Below, piece by piece: positions 45,172 to 54,481 of a stretch of DNA of 64,000 bases. The notes below the pieces were generated by a model. That model had not been told where the DNA came from. It did not search any database and saw only the letters and a program-made list of their open reading frames with translations. A program made the translations under genes and the position numbers. This stretch comes from Oceanobacillus chungangensis (GTDB lineage Bacteria; Bacillota; Bacilli; Bacillales; Amphibacillaceae). Numbering within the stretch: position 1 is the stretch's first letter; the number at the start of each line of letters is the position of its first letter. The stretch covers positions 372,001-436,000 of the forward strand of contig NZ_PIOD01000005.1 in NCBI RefSeq assembly GCF_003369565.1, read 5' to 3'.

Positions 45172-46281
45172 ATGAAAACAAAATATAGTATTGTAAAACA
45201 GTCTATAAAATCAAAAATATTAGATGGGACATATAAACCAAACCAAAAAATAAAATCTGAAAGTGAATTAATGGAAATATTTGGAGTTAGTAGACATACT
45301 GTAAGACTTGCAATTGGTGACTTGGTGACAGAAGGATGGCTGTATAGGGAGCAGGGGTCAGGAACTTTCTGCGCTGACCGTGAAAAAAATGGCTCGCAAA
45401 TAAGTCATGCAAGGAATAAAGAGATTGCAATTATTGCTACTTATATTTCGGATTATATTTTCCCTTCTATTATTAGAGGTGCGGAAGAATATCTTAGTAA
45501 AAATGGATACCAAGTAAGTATATTCAGCACAAACAACGATCATGAAAACGAAAAAAGGGTATTAGAAAAAATTCTTACTCAAAATTTTGATGGCGTAATC
45601 ATTGAGCCAACGAAGAGTGCAATATCAAACCCTAATATTAATTATTATTTGAATTTAGAAAATCAAAAAATCCCGTATATTATGATCAATGCTTACTATG
45701 ATGAGTTGGAGCCACTTAGTGTTACTATGAATGATGAAAAAGGAAGTTATCTTCTAACGGAGCATTTAATTAATTTAGGACATAACAATATTGTTGGCTT
45801 TTTTAAAACAGATGATAATCAAGGATCAAAAAGAATGAAGGGCTATTTAAAAGCGCATCGAGATCTTGGTAAATCAATAAATCCAGCAAATATTGTAACC
45901 TATAGATCAGATGAGAAAAATAAAAAGCCTGTTGAGGAATTCAGTAGAATTCTTTCTTCTACCAGTGAACGCCCTACTGGAATTGTTTGTTATAATGATG
46001 AACTAGCTGTTAAGTTATTAGATGTTATTCGCGAACAAAAATTAACTGTACCTGAGGATATTTCGATAGTCGGTTTTGATAATTCCTTTTTAGCAGAGGT
46101 CACAGAAGTTAAGCTAACAACTATTGAACATCCAAAGAGTGAGATGGGAAAAGTTGCGGCTAAATTAATTTTAGACCTTATTAATGAAAAAAAGGGTCTG
46201 AACAAAGAGAAAGATAAGGCACAATCAGTAGTCTATGAGCCAGAAGTTATAATACGTAGTTCTACAAGAAAAATAAATTAA
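45172..46281 (+). CDS. araR: Arabinose repressor AraR (GntR/LacI hybrid)
   Basis: A 369-residue repressor with an N-terminal GntR winged helix (about 1-70; SESELMEIFGVSRHTVRLAI) and a LacI-type effector domain (about 80-369; GVIIEPTKSAISNPN, GIVCYNDELAVKLLD, SIVGFDNSFLAEVTEVKLTT) that binds L-arabinose. ATG 45172 follows GAGGTG by five bases; the frame is open to 45136 but without a site. It is downstream of the ABC transporter operon with its own control region. It should bind the paired boxes before araD. Confidence 0.94.
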   Translation: MKTKYSIVKQSIKSKILDGTYKPNQKIKSESELMEIFGVSRHTVRLAIGDLVTEGWLYREQGSGTFCADREKNGSQISHARNKEIAIIATYISDYIFPSIIRGAEEYLSKNGYQVSIFSTNNDHENEKRVLEKILTQNFDGVIIEPTKSAISNPNINYYLNLENQKIPYIMINAYYDELEPLSVTMNDEKGSYLLTEHLINLGHNNIVGFFKTDDNQGSKRMKGYLKAHRDLGKSINPANIVTYRSDEKNKKPVEEFSRILSSTSERPTGIVCYNDELAVKLLDVIREQKLTVPEDISIVGFDNSFLAEVTEVKLTTIEHPKSEMGKVAAKLILDLINEKKGLNKEKDKAQSVVYEPEVIIRSSTRKIN

Positions 46282-46659
46282 TGAAAAAGAGGGTTACCCA
46301 TATGAATTTATTGGATATTGGTAACCCTCTTTTTATGACTGTAGTCAGTTTTAGCACGAAAAAAGTGTCAGATAAAGAAAACCATTTGTTGTATATGATA
46401 TAGTGAAACTTTATTCAGTGGGACCCTCAAGAATGAATTATTTAGCTGTCAATTCTATGTTTCAACAATCGTTAACTAATATCATTCCCAAAATGTGATT
46501 CTACAATCTAGTTAATAGGATATTACTGCGAGCTACCAATAAATCATAAATGGTTCTCTGAAATTTTCACAAAAACAGTGTATAATAAAAAGGCGTTTTC
46601 AAAGATTTTAGCAGTAAATATATAATAATTACATAAAATTTATTTTGAGGTGTTTATGA
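46282..46659. other. 378-base gap between araR and the phosphofructokinase-like gene
   Basis: No supported gene. Contains the araR terminator (46284-46334) and a TATAAT at 46581-46586 with only a weak -35. A GGCGTTTTCA sequence just after it resembles half a cre site. The middle part shows nothing I can name. Confidence 0.6.
46284..46334 (+). terminator. araR terminator
   Basis: AAAAAGAGGGTTACC (46284-46298) pairs with GGTAACCCTCTTTTT (46320-46334), a 15-bp stem ending in a T-run. Confidence 0.9.
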
Positions 46660-47616
46660 ATGAGTAAATTAGGAATTATGACAAGTGGCGGAGATGCGCC
46701 TGGGATGAATGCTGCAATTAATGCTGTTGTAAAGGCTGCCAATTACTACGAGCTAGAAGTAATGGCAATTCAGTACGGATTCCAGGGTTTAATAGATGGA
46801 GAGATTTATCCACTAGATTCTAATGAATTTGAAAACATTACTGATAAAGGTGGCACCATATTAAAAACATCAAACAGCCGACATTTTAACGAAGCGATAG
46901 AAGAAAAGAAAGCGTTAAATGCGCTAAATAAATATGATATCAGTACTTTAGTAATTATTGGTGGCGAGGGATCATTTAAAGCGGCTAATACATTGCATCA
47001 ACAAGGTGTAAAAGTAATTGGAATCCCTGCAACGATTGAAAATAATTTTGCATACACAGAATATGCAATAGGATTCGATACGACTGTAAATACAATTTTG
47101 GAAAGTATAGCAAGGATTAAAGATACGAATTTATCACACGATAAGACATCAATTGTTGAAGTAATGGGACAAAATTGTGGAGATTTAGCTTTGTACTCAG
47201 CTCTAGCTGGTGGCGGAGAAATCATTTCTACTCCGGAAAATAAATTGGATCTAGATGCGATATGCGCTAAATTAAGTACAAGAATCAGTAATGGGAGAAG
47301 GGATAATCTCATTATTGTAAGTGAAAATCTGCATGATATTGACGAGCTGCAAAAAGGGATTGAAGAAACGCTAGACATTAGTGTACGAACATCCGTATTA
47401 GGTCTTTTGCAAAGAGGGGGACATCCATCGGCATTTGATAGAAGAATAGCAAGCAGAATGGGTGTGGCTGCGGTAGAGCTATTAAAGGATGGTCATTCAG
47501 GCAAGGCTGTTGGAATTAGGGATAATAAGATAATCAATGTTGATTTTAGTGATGTGCATACTAAAGTGAAGGATAAGCAAGAGAATTATCGATTGGCAGA
47601 AATTCTTTCACGTTAA
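46660..47616 (+). CDS. Phosphofructokinase-like protein with altered catalytic residues
   Basis: A 318-residue protein of ATP-type PfkA length and fold: MTSGGDAPGMNAAINAVV, SIVEVMGQNCGDLALYSALA and VLGLLQRGGHPSAFDRRIAS. It aligns with E. coli PfkA without shifts at key sites, yet Arg72 is Asn, Asp103 is Glu, catalytic Asp127 is Glu, Asp129 is Asn (ATIENN in place of GTIDND), Arg162 is Lys, Arg171 is Gln and His249 is Leu; Arg243 and Arg252 remain. It is therefore unlikely to be the main phosphofructokinase and could be a kinase of another sugar or a metabolite sensor. It precedes the chitobiose-type PTS operon with a gap of about 270 bases. Confidence 0.88.
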   Translation: MSKLGIMTSGGDAPGMNAAINAVVKAANYYELEVMAIQYGFQGLIDGEIYPLDSNEFENITDKGGTILKTSNSRHFNEAIEEKKALNALNKYDISTLVIIGGEGSFKAANTLHQQGVKVIGIPATIENNFAYTEYAIGFDTTVNTILESIARIKDTNLSHDKTSIVEVMGQNCGDLALYSALAGGGEIISTPENKLDLDAICAKLSTRISNGRRDNLIIVSENLHDIDELQKGIEETLDISVRTSVLGLLQRGGHPSAFDRRIASRMGVAAVELLKDGHSGKAVGIRDNKIINVDFSDVHTKVKDKQENYRLAEILSR

Positions 47617-47855
47617 ATTACTTTATTCTAGTAGCTTCTAATTATTCTAAATGAGATAATTTTTATAGATATAAATATTTGTAAGATAGATAAGATAACC
47701 TAGAATAATTGGTTATCTTTTTTTCTATTTAAGAAAAGTCAAATGGACTTACCGCTTTCGACAAACTTTGGGAAGCGACAGGCACCCAAAATTGCATGAA
47801 TAATACTAAACTTCCACAATATACTTTATATAGGTAATTTGGCGGCCATAAAAAA

Positions 47856-47869
47856 TGGAAGCGCTTACC
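47856..47869 (+). promoter_or_regulatory. cre site before the chitobiose/cellobiose PTS operon
   Basis: TGGAAGCGCTTACC matches the CcpA consensus at 12 of 14 positions with a palindromic core GGAAGCGCTTACC. It lies 20 bases before the IIB start, placing it in the early transcript. The promoter itself is not obvious. Confidence 0.6.
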
Positions 47870-47889
47870 TAAATAAAGGGGGAGATTAT

Positions 47890-48195
47890 ATGAATATTTT
47901 ATTATGCTGTGCAGCAGGAATGAGTACGAGCTTACTAGTAACGAAAATGGAAGATTATGCAAAGGAACAGGGATTGGAATGCAGGATTTGGGCGGTGTCT
48001 GCAAACGAAGTCAATGATCATGTCGACGATGCAGACGTTCTTCTTTTAGGACCGCAAGTGAGATATTTACTTCCTAAAATGAAGAAAATTGGCGAGGAAA
48101 AAGGAATTCCAGTTGATCTGATTAACTCTGTCCATTACGGCTTGATTAAAGGTGACGAGGTTGTAAAGTTCGCTAAGAGCTTAATTGTTTCATAA
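47890..48195 (+). CDS. PTS chitobiose/cellobiose-type IIB component
   Basis: A 101-residue lactose/cellobiose-family IIB. The active cysteine is Cys7 in [33 protein letters not shown] is also typical. AAAGGGGG precedes the ATG; the upstream frame to 47839 runs through the cre site and is not used. With the IIC, IIA, GH4 and ChbG genes downstream it forms a chbBCAFG-like order, so N,N'-diacetylchitobiose is a better guess than cellobiose. Confidence 0.92.
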   Translation: MNILLCCAAGMSTSLLVTKMEDYAKEQGLECRIWAVSANEVNDHVDDADVLLLGPQVRYLLPKMKKIGEEKGIPVDLINSVHYGLIKGDEVVKFAKSLIVS

Positions 48196-48214
48196 TTATC
48201 AGGGGGGCTTACCG

Positions 48215-49543
48215 ATGAGCAAAATTAATGTTTTTCTAGAAGAAAAAATGATGCCTGTTGCTGGTAAAATAGCTGCGCAAAGACATTTACAAGCACTGCG
48301 GGATGGTATTATTTTAGCAATGCCGCTCATTATTATTGGATCTCTTTTCCTCATTCTAGGTTTTCTGCCAATTCCCGGCTATAACGAGTGGATGGCAAGC
48401 ATATTCGGTGAACTTTGGCTGACAAAATTAACGTATCCAGTAACCGCAACGTTTGATATTATGGCACTTGTTGCGACATTTGGGATTGCATACCGTCTAG
48501 CAGAACACTATAAGGTCGATCCGCTGAGTGCTGGCGCTATCTCGTTATCTGCTTTTATTTTAGCAACACCTTATTTTACGATGTTTACCCCAGCGGGTGC
48601 GGAAGCAGCGATTGAGGTAACTGGTGTTCTTCCGATTGCTTTACTTGGAAGTAAAGGACTATTTGTAGGAATATTAATCGCTATTCTATCTACTGAAATA
48701 TTCCGGTACATTATACAAAAGGGCTTGGTAATTAGAATGCCTGCTGGAGTTCCGCCAAGTGTAAGCAAATCATTTGTCGCGCTTTTTCCTGCTGCAATAG
48801 TGATTATCGTTGTTTGGCTGCTTCGTCTGATTATTGAAGTGACACCATTTGAGAGTTTGCATAATATTGTTGGCCAACTGCTGCAGGAGCCACTCAGTGT
48901 TTTCGGTACAACATTAATTGGTGCCATTGTTTATGTGCTGCTTGTCCACCTGCTTTGGGTTTGTGGTCTCCACGGTGCAGCAATTATTGGCGGTATTATG
49001 GGGCCAATCATGTTAGCTGCAACAGATGAGAACCGTTTAGCTCTTCAGGCTGGAACGGAGATTCCCAATATTGTAAATGCGCAGTTCTTTGACATTTTCA
49101 TTTTTATGGGCGGATCTGGTGCAACCTTAATGTTTGCTATTATGATGCTCATATTTGCAAAAAGTCAGCAATCAAAGCAATTAGGTAAATTGGCCATAGG
49201 ACCAGGAATATTTAATATAAATGAACCGATTGTCTTTGGGGCTCCAATAGTAATGAACCCAATATTAATGATTCCTTTTATTTTAGCTCCAGTTGTAATG
49301 GTTATATCAACATTCGTTCTGATGCATATAGGGTTTGCACCGAAAACAACAGGTGTCGCTGTTCCATGGACAACACCGCCAATTATTGGTGGAATTTTAG
49401 CGGCCGGTGGGAATTGGCGGGGTGGAATGATGCAGGCTATTAATTTAGTCATCGCGTTCGCTATCTATTATCCATTCTTTAAAGTATGGGATAAACAAAA
49501 CTTACAATTAGAAATAGGAACGGAAAGCGATAAAGAGAATTAA
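48215..49543 (+). CDS. PTS chitobiose/cellobiose-type IIC component
   Basis: A 442-residue EIIC with about ten membrane segments. Family marks are FLEEKMMPVAGKIAAQRHLQ at the N-terminus, ALRDGIILAMPLIIIGSLFL, LLWVCGLHGAAIIGG and the loop GIFNINEPIVFGAPIVMNP that contributes to sugar binding. CAGGGGGGC precedes the ATG at 48215. It imports the disaccharide while the IIB subunit phosphorylates the 6'-position. Confidence 0.94.
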   Translation: MSKINVFLEEKMMPVAGKIAAQRHLQALRDGIILAMPLIIIGSLFLILGFLPIPGYNEWMASIFGELWLTKLTYPVTATFDIMALVATFGIAYRLAEHYKVDPLSAGAISLSAFILATPYFTMFTPAGAEAAIEVTGVLPIALLGSKGLFVGILIAILSTEIFRYIIQKGLVIRMPAGVPPSVSKSFVALFPAAIVIIVVWLLRLIIEVTPFESLHNIVGQLLQEPLSVFGTTLIGAIVYVLLVHLLWVCGLHGAAIIGGIMGPIMLAATDENRLALQAGTEIPNIVNAQFFDIFIFMGGSGATLMFAIMMLIFAKSQQSKQLGKLAIGPGIFNINEPIVFGAPIVMNPILMIPFILAPVVMVISTFVLMHIGFAPKTTGVAVPWTTPPIIGGILAAGGNWRGGMMQAINLVIAFAIYYPFFKVWDKQNLQLEIGTESDKEN

Positions 49544-49610
49544 TAGAAAAACAATCATCCAGCATTAGGCTCCTAATCTTTAATAACTGAATATAAGGGC
49601 GTGGTTTCTT

Positions 49611-49940
49611 TTGACGAAGGATGAATTATATAATATTAGCTTCCAATTAATACTGCACAGCGGGAATGCAAGAAGTTCCGCAATAGAAGCGATCTACGAA
49701 GCAAAGAAGAAAAACTTTGAAGCAGCAAGGCAGAAAATTACAGAGTCTGATAAGGAACTAAATCAAGCACATACATTCCAAATTAAATTAATTCAGGAAG
49801 AGGCTCAAGGAGAGAATTTTGATATTCCAATAATTCTGGTCCATGCACAAGACCATTTTATGACAGCATTGACACTTAAAGAATTAGCAAACGAAATCAT
49901 TGATCTTAGACAAGAGATGATTCATTTAATTAACAATTAG
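49611..49940 (+). CDS. PTS chitobiose/cellobiose-type IIA component
   Basis: A 109-residue helical IIA of the lactose/cellobiose family. The phospho-histidine is His78 in ILVHAQDHFMTA; ILHSGNARSSAIEAIYEAK at the N-terminus and ELNQAHTFQIKLIQEEA are typical. It starts at TTG 49611. It transfers phosphate from HPr to the IIB protein encoded at 47890. The GH4 gene follows 15 bases later. Confidence 0.92.
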   Translation: MTKDELYNISFQLILHSGNARSSAIEAIYEAKKKNFEAARQKITESDKELNQAHTFQIKLIQEEAQGENFDIPIILVHAQDHFMTALTLKELANEIIDLRQEMIHLINN

Positions 49941-49955
49941 GAGGTAATATCTACA

Positions 49956-51281
49956 ATGGCAAAGAAAAAGCCAATGAAGATTGCAACAATCGGTGGAGGT
50001 TCAAGTTACACTCCTGAACTTGTAGAAGGGTTTATCAACCGATATGATGAATTGCCAATCAAGGAGTTATGGCTTGTCGATATTGAAGAAGGTAAAGAAA
50101 AACTTGAAACTGTTGGTAATCTAGCGAAGCGTATGTTCAAAAAGGCAAATCTTCCAGTAGAAGTCCATTTAACATTTGATCGAAGGAAAGCTTTAAAAGA
50201 CGCTGATTTTGTCACAACGCAGTTTCGGGTAGGGTTACTGGATGCGCGGGCAAAGGATGAGCGAATACCGCTAAAATATGGAGTGCTTGGCCAAGAGACA
50301 AATGGTCCTGGAGGTTTATTTAAAGGCCTTCGTACGATTCCAGTTATTTTAGAAATCGTTAGCGAAATGCAGGAGCTCTGCCCAGATGCATGGCTTGTTA
50401 ATTTTACCAATCCAGCGGGAATGGTAACGGAAGCAGTCCTTCGTCATAGTGATTTTAGAAAAGTCGTTGGACTCTGCAACGTACCAATTGGTATGGAAAT
50501 GGGCATTGCCAAGTTGCTTGATGTAGAACATTCTCGAGTACGCATCGATTTTGCTGGGCTTAATCATATGATCTACGGACTGGATATATATGTTGATGGT
50601 GAAAGTGTGAAGGATGAGGTCATAGAATTAATGACGGATCCTGATAATACGAATTTCGTGAAGAATATTGAAGGACAGGAGTGGGAGCCTGCATTTATCC
50701 GTTCTTTAAATGCCCTGCCGTGTCCATATCATAACTATTACTACAAAAGACCTGAAACGCTTAAGAAAACAATGGAATCTGCAGAAAAGGAAGGAACTCG
50801 TGCTGAAGTTGTTCAGCGTTTAGAAAAAGATTTATTTGAGCTCTATAAGGATGAAAACTTAAACATTAGACCACCTCAACTGCAAGAACGCGGTGGGGCT
50901 TATTACAGCGATGCAGCTGTTCGCTTAATTACTTCGATTTATAATGACAAAGGTGATATTCAGCCTGTTAACACAATGAATAACGGTGCAATTGCTAGTA
51001 TACCCAATGACTCAGCAGTAGAAGTTAGTAGTATAATTACAAAAGATGGTCCAAAACCAATTACTGTAGGTGATATCCCTATCGCAGCCCGCGGACTTGT
51101 CCAGCAAATAAAATCATTTGAACGGATTGCAAGTGAAGCAGCGGTTGAAGGTAGCTATGATAAAGCTGTTCTTGCGCTGACAATAAATCCGCTTGTTTCA
51201 TCAGATGTCCTTGCAAAACAAATTGTGGATGAAATGTTAGAAGCGCACAAAGATTATCTGCCGAAGTTTTTTAATAGATAA
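49956..51281 (+). CDS. 6-phospho-beta-glucosidase, GH4 family (ChbF/CelF-like)
   Basis: A 441-residue NAD- and manganese-dependent glycosidase. Seen are KIATIGGGSSYTPELVEGF (NAD site), ETNGPGGLFKGLRTIP, VNFTNPAGMVTEAV, and the metal ligand cysteine in GLCNVPIGME with a later histidine in AGLNHMIYG. It hydrolyses the imported phospho-disaccharide by the GH4 redox mechanism. AGGAGG precedes the start. In the E. coli chb pathway ChbF acts only after ChbG has removed an acetyl group; the ChbG gene follows here. Confidence 0.94.
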   Translation: MAKKKPMKIATIGGGSSYTPELVEGFINRYDELPIKELWLVDIEEGKEKLETVGNLAKRMFKKANLPVEVHLTFDRRKALKDADFVTTQFRVGLLDARAKDERIPLKYGVLGQETNGPGGLFKGLRTIPVILEIVSEMQELCPDAWLVNFTNPAGMVTEAVLRHSDFRKVVGLCNVPIGMEMGIAKLLDVEHSRVRIDFAGLNHMIYGLDIYVDGESVKDEVIELMTDPDNTNFVKNIEGQEWEPAFIRSLNALPCPYHNYYYKRPETLKKTMESAEKEGTRAEVVQRLEKDLFELYKDENLNIRPPQLQERGGAYYSDAAVRLITSIYNDKGDIQPVNTMNNGAIASIPNDSAVEVSSIITKDGPKPITVGDIPIAARGLVQQIKSFERIASEAAVEGSYDKAVLALTINPLVSSDVLAKQIVDEMLEAHKDYLPKFFNR

Positions 51282-51328
51282 GATTTACAAAAAAATAAAA
51301 CGAAGTAGTTATTATTGGAGGTAAGTTT

Positions 51329-52063
51329 GTGATTAAGCTCATTGTAAACGCAGATGATTTTGGTTATTCAAGAGCAGTTAATTTTGGTATAATTGACGCT
51401 TTTACGCATGGTATTGTAAATTCTGCAACGCTCATGACAAATATGCCTGGTGCGGAACATGCCTTTATACTAGCTAGGAATAACCCAGATCTTCATGTAG
51501 GAATTCATCTTGTGCTCACTTGTGGACGTCCTATATTAGATGATGTTCCTTCGCTGGTCGACGAATCTGGAAATTTTAAAAGCTTGAAAGTACTATTAAA
51601 AGGTAATAATCTCAATCTTGATGACGTTGAAAAAGAATGGACAGCACAAATTGAGAAATTCCTTGATAGTGGCATTCGGCTGACACATTTTGACAGCCAT
51701 CATCACGTTCATGCCATTGCAGAACTGCTTCCAATCGTTCAGAAATTATCTAGAAAATACAACCTTGCAGTACGACGCGCAGACAATGATGCAATCGAAG
51801 GTGTACCCGCATTTTCAAATCAATTTTTGCATGATTTTTATGGGAAAACTGCCACCTATGATTACTTTGAAGATTTGCCGAATCGTGTGCAAGATGGCAT
51901 TACCGTCGAAGTCATGACACATCCTGGCTATTTAGATAATGCAATATTAAATGGTTCTTCTTATAATACAGATCGTGTAAAAGAACTGGATATTTTGACA
52001 AGCATAAAACTTCCCGCCACTGTTGAATTATTTAACTTCCACTGTGATAATAATTTAGACTAA
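51329..52063 (+). CDS. chbG: Chitooligosaccharide deacetylase ChbG (YdjC family)
   Basis: A 244-residue metal-dependent deacetylase. The metal site is formed by the Asp pair in LIVNADDFGYS (9-10) and the histidines in THFDSHHHVHAI; LHVGIHLVLTCGRP is another family motif. It removes one acetyl group from chitobiose-6-P so that the GH4 enzyme can cleave it. GTG start at 51329 after GGAGG. It is the last gene of the operon and the main argument that the substrate is a chitin disaccharide. YdjC proteins also occur in cellobiose loci, so some doubt remains. Confidence 0.9.
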   Translation: MIKLIVNADDFGYSRAVNFGIIDAFTHGIVNSATLMTNMPGAEHAFILARNNPDLHVGIHLVLTCGRPILDDVPSLVDESGNFKSLKVLLKGNNLNLDDVEKEWTAQIEKFLDSGIRLTHFDSHHHVHAIAELLPIVQKLSRKYNLAVRRADNDAIEGVPAFSNQFLHDFYGKTATYDYFEDLPNRVQDGITVEVMTHPGYLDNAILNGSSYNTDRVKELDILTSIKLPATVELFNFHCDNNLD

Positions 52064-52157
52064 CTGACGTTTTACTAGATTATGAGCATAAAGAATACCA
52101 ATCCATTCATAGGGGAAAAAAAGAGATTTGGCCCTGCTCGATTACATTAATATAAAG

Positions 52158-52171
52158 ATTAATTAACTTAA
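52158..52171. promoter_or_regulatory. Candidate ROK operator (autoregulation)
   Basis: ATTAATTAACTTAA differs only at the central base from 58208-58221 in the galK-lacZ control region. It lies upstream of the ROK gene's TATGATACAAT region. Confidence 0.5.
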
Positions 52172-52219
52172 CTAACTATGATACAATAGAGCCATAACAA
52201 CTAAAAAGGGGAACATCTC

Positions 52220-53389
52220 ATGCGACATGGCTCATTTCAACTAATGAAATCTGTTAATAAAACAAATATATTAAATAAAATTCGCACATCTGAGCCGATT
52301 TCCCGTGCGCAAATTGCGAAGGAGACGAACCTTACGCCCCCAACTGTCAGCAGTATTGTAAAAGAACTGATTGAGGAAAATCTAGTTACAGAGAGCAAGC
52401 TTGGGGAGTCGAATGGCGGGCGGAAACCGACGATGCTGCATATAAATAGCAGTGCTTTTTATGTGATAGGTGTCGATGCTGGGCCGGAGACGGTGGAATG
52501 TGTGCTGACGGATCTTGCGGGGGAAGTATATAATCGAATTGAGAGCAAACTGACTCTGCCGATTACCAATGACCAATTCATTGCAGTCTTAAAAGAGAAT
52601 ATTGGAAAAATCCTACAGTTATCTACGATTGGACTCGAGAAGATTATCGGTATTGGGGTGGCAATGCATGGCGTAGTAGATGTTGAAACAGGAACATCAC
52701 GGATTGCTCCAAACTTAAATCTGAAAAACATCCCAATAAAAGCAGCACTTGAACAGGAATTCAACCTGCCAATCAAGGTTGAAAATGATGCTCGGGCGAT
52801 GGCACTAGGTGAATCTTGGTTTGGTGGTCATGGTGAATTAAACAGTATGGTTGCAGTTAATATCGGTAGGGGTGTTGGTGCAGGATTTGTAATTGATGGA
52901 AAGCTCTACCATGGGGCACAGGATATTGCCGGTGAAATTGGTCATATGGCAATTGATATCCATGGCGAAACCTGTGAATGCGGCAATCGTGGCTGCTTAC
53001 AAACCTTTACGAGTGGAGCAGCGATTGCAAGAAGGGCAAGTGAACAACTCTCGGATAACAGTTCTGGAGAATTGACTGGAAAAGAAGTGCTTGAGCTTGC
53101 AGAAAATGGCGAGCTTGCTGCAATCAAAATTCTCCAGGAAACAGGAGAAATTATTGGGATTGGCCTAACGAATTTAATCCATCTGATTAATCCAAGTAAA
53201 ATTGTCCTCGGTGGCGGAGTAATGAAGAGTGAGAAATTCATATTGCCAGCGATTGAACAAACAATCGAGAAGCGAGCACTCACACCTGAAGCGAAGGGGA
53301 CAGTCGTTGTGATGACAAGTCTAGGGGATGATGCAACATTATTAGGAGCAGTATCACTATTCCTTGTCGAGTTATTTGCAGAAGTGTAA
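52220..53389 (+). CDS. ROK-family transcriptional regulator (XylR/NagC-like)
   Basis: A 389-residue repressor: N-terminal winged helix (about 10-65; ISRAQIAKETNLTPPTVSSI), then a ROK sugar-binding fold with GIGVAMHGVVDVETGTS, NIGRGVGAGFVIDGKLYHG and the zinc motif CECGNRGCLQTFTSG. It lacks no family residue that I can see. It stands alone with its own promoter, converging with the gal operon. Shared upstream motifs suggest it regulates itself and the gal/lac genes; regulation of the chitobiose operon just upstream is another possibility. Confidence 0.9.
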   Translation: MRHGSFQLMKSVNKTNILNKIRTSEPISRAQIAKETNLTPPTVSSIVKELIEENLVTESKLGESNGGRKPTMLHINSSAFYVIGVDAGPETVECVLTDLAGEVYNRIESKLTLPITNDQFIAVLKENIGKILQLSTIGLEKIIGIGVAMHGVVDVETGTSRIAPNLNLKNIPIKAALEQEFNLPIKVENDARAMALGESWFGGHGELNSMVAVNIGRGVGAGFVIDGKLYHGAQDIAGEIGHMAIDIHGETCECGNRGCLQTFTSGAAIARRASEQLSDNSSGELTGKEVLELAENGELAAIKILQETGEIIGIGLTNLIHLINPSKIVLGGGVMKSEKFILPAIEQTIEKRALTPEAKGTVVVMTSLGDDATLLGAVSLFLVELFAEV

Positions 53390-53394
53390 AGAGG

Positions 53395-53427
53395 AAAGCT
53401 GAATCTAGCACATAGATTCAGCTTTTT
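53395..53427. terminator. Bidirectional terminator between ROK and galM
   Basis: AAAGCTGAATCTA (53395-53407) pairs with TAGATTCAGCTTT (53413-53425), 13-bp stem, 5-base loop, T-run on the plus strand and A-rich flank for the minus strand. Confidence 0.88.
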
Positions 53428-53433
53428 AATATT

Positions 53434-54468
53434 CTATTCTTCTACTGAAAAGGAAAATGTTGTCTGTTTCTTATACGATTCGCCTGCATTCAATACTACA
53501 TCTGGAAACCCTTCATGCTGTAAGGATGCTGGAGATCCTTGTGTTTCAAAACAAACCCCTAAATATTTCCGTGACAACCCGTTCCGAAGCTTCTCTCCTG
53601 CAACTAAACTGTTGGATGTATACATGACGACACCTGGTTGAGTGGTGACAATATCCATTCTTCTTCCAGAGTCTTTATCATGAACAACTATCGTATTTTC
53701 TTGTTCCGAGTCAAAAACAAAGTAATGATCGTAGCCACTGCTAGCAAGACGATTTTGCAAGGAATCATCCACAAAGCCATCCTGCAGCAAGCGACCGTCC
53801 CGAAAATCAAATACTGTTCCCGCAGAATCTAGCAATCTGCCAGTTGGGATTAACTTCGAATCAAGCTCGACGAAATGATTACTATTCATTCTTACTTCGT
53901 GTTGATGAACGGTGTTTTTTAAGTTTCCACTTAAATTGAAATAGGAATGATTTGTTAAGGTAATAGGCGTTGTCTTGTCGCTCTTTGCCACATAATCTAG
54001 TATAAGCTGATTCGAATCGGTCAACGTATAGGTTACTTCAATTGCAACATTTCCCGGGTACCCACCATCGCCATCAGCGCTTTGATGACCGAGCTTCAAA
54101 CTAACAGCGCCATCTGTTTCAAACGGTTCCACATCCCAAATGATTTGGTGAAATCCACCCGAACCACCATGCAGCTGATTTTTCCCTTCGTTGGCCTCAA
54201 GTTCATAGGTTTTGCCATCCAATTCAAACGCAGCATCTTGTATTCTACCAGCAACCCTACCGATAAGTGCACCGAAAAAATTCGGATTTTCTGTGTAGTC
54301 CTCATAATCCTGATAGCCGAGGACAACATCTTCCAGCAAACCATCTCGATCAGGAACTAGAATTTGCGAAATAATTCCACCATAATCGAGTACACTAACC
54401 TTCATTCCATTCTTATTCTTTAACGTAAATTCCTGCCATTTCCCTAAAATCTCATTTGTCTCTATCAT
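53434..54468 (-). CDS. galM: Aldose 1-epimerase (galactose mutarotase)
   Basis: A 344-residue GalM that interconverts alpha and beta galactose. Seen are VSVLDYGGIISQILVPDRDG, FFGALIGRVAGRI, NEGKNQLHGGSGGFHQIIWD (catalytic His and Arg region), TPITLTNHSYFNLSG and the late VCFETQGSPAS with the catalytic glutamate. ATG 54468 follows AGGAG by nine bases; the frame opens at 54489 but overlaps galT. It is the last gene of galK-galE-galT-galM. Confidence 0.94.
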   Translation of the reverse strand: MIETNEILGKWQEFTLKNKNGMKVSVLDYGGIISQILVPDRDGLLEDVVLGYQDYEDYTENPNFFGALIGRVAGRIQDAAFELDGKTYELEANEGKNQLHGGSGGFHQIIWDVEPFETDGAVSLKLGHQSADGDGGYPGNVAIEVTYTLTDSNQLILDYVAKSDKTTPITLTNHSYFNLSGNLKNTVHQHEVRMNSNHFVELDSKLIPTGRLLDSAGTVFDFRDGRLLQDGFVDDSLQNRLASSGYDHYFVFDSEQENTIVVHDKDSGRRMDIVTTQPGVVMYTSNSLVAGEKLRNGLSRKYLGVCFETQGSPASLQHEGFPDVVLNAGESYKKQTTFSFSVEE

Positions 54469-54481
54469 CGCCCAATTCTCC

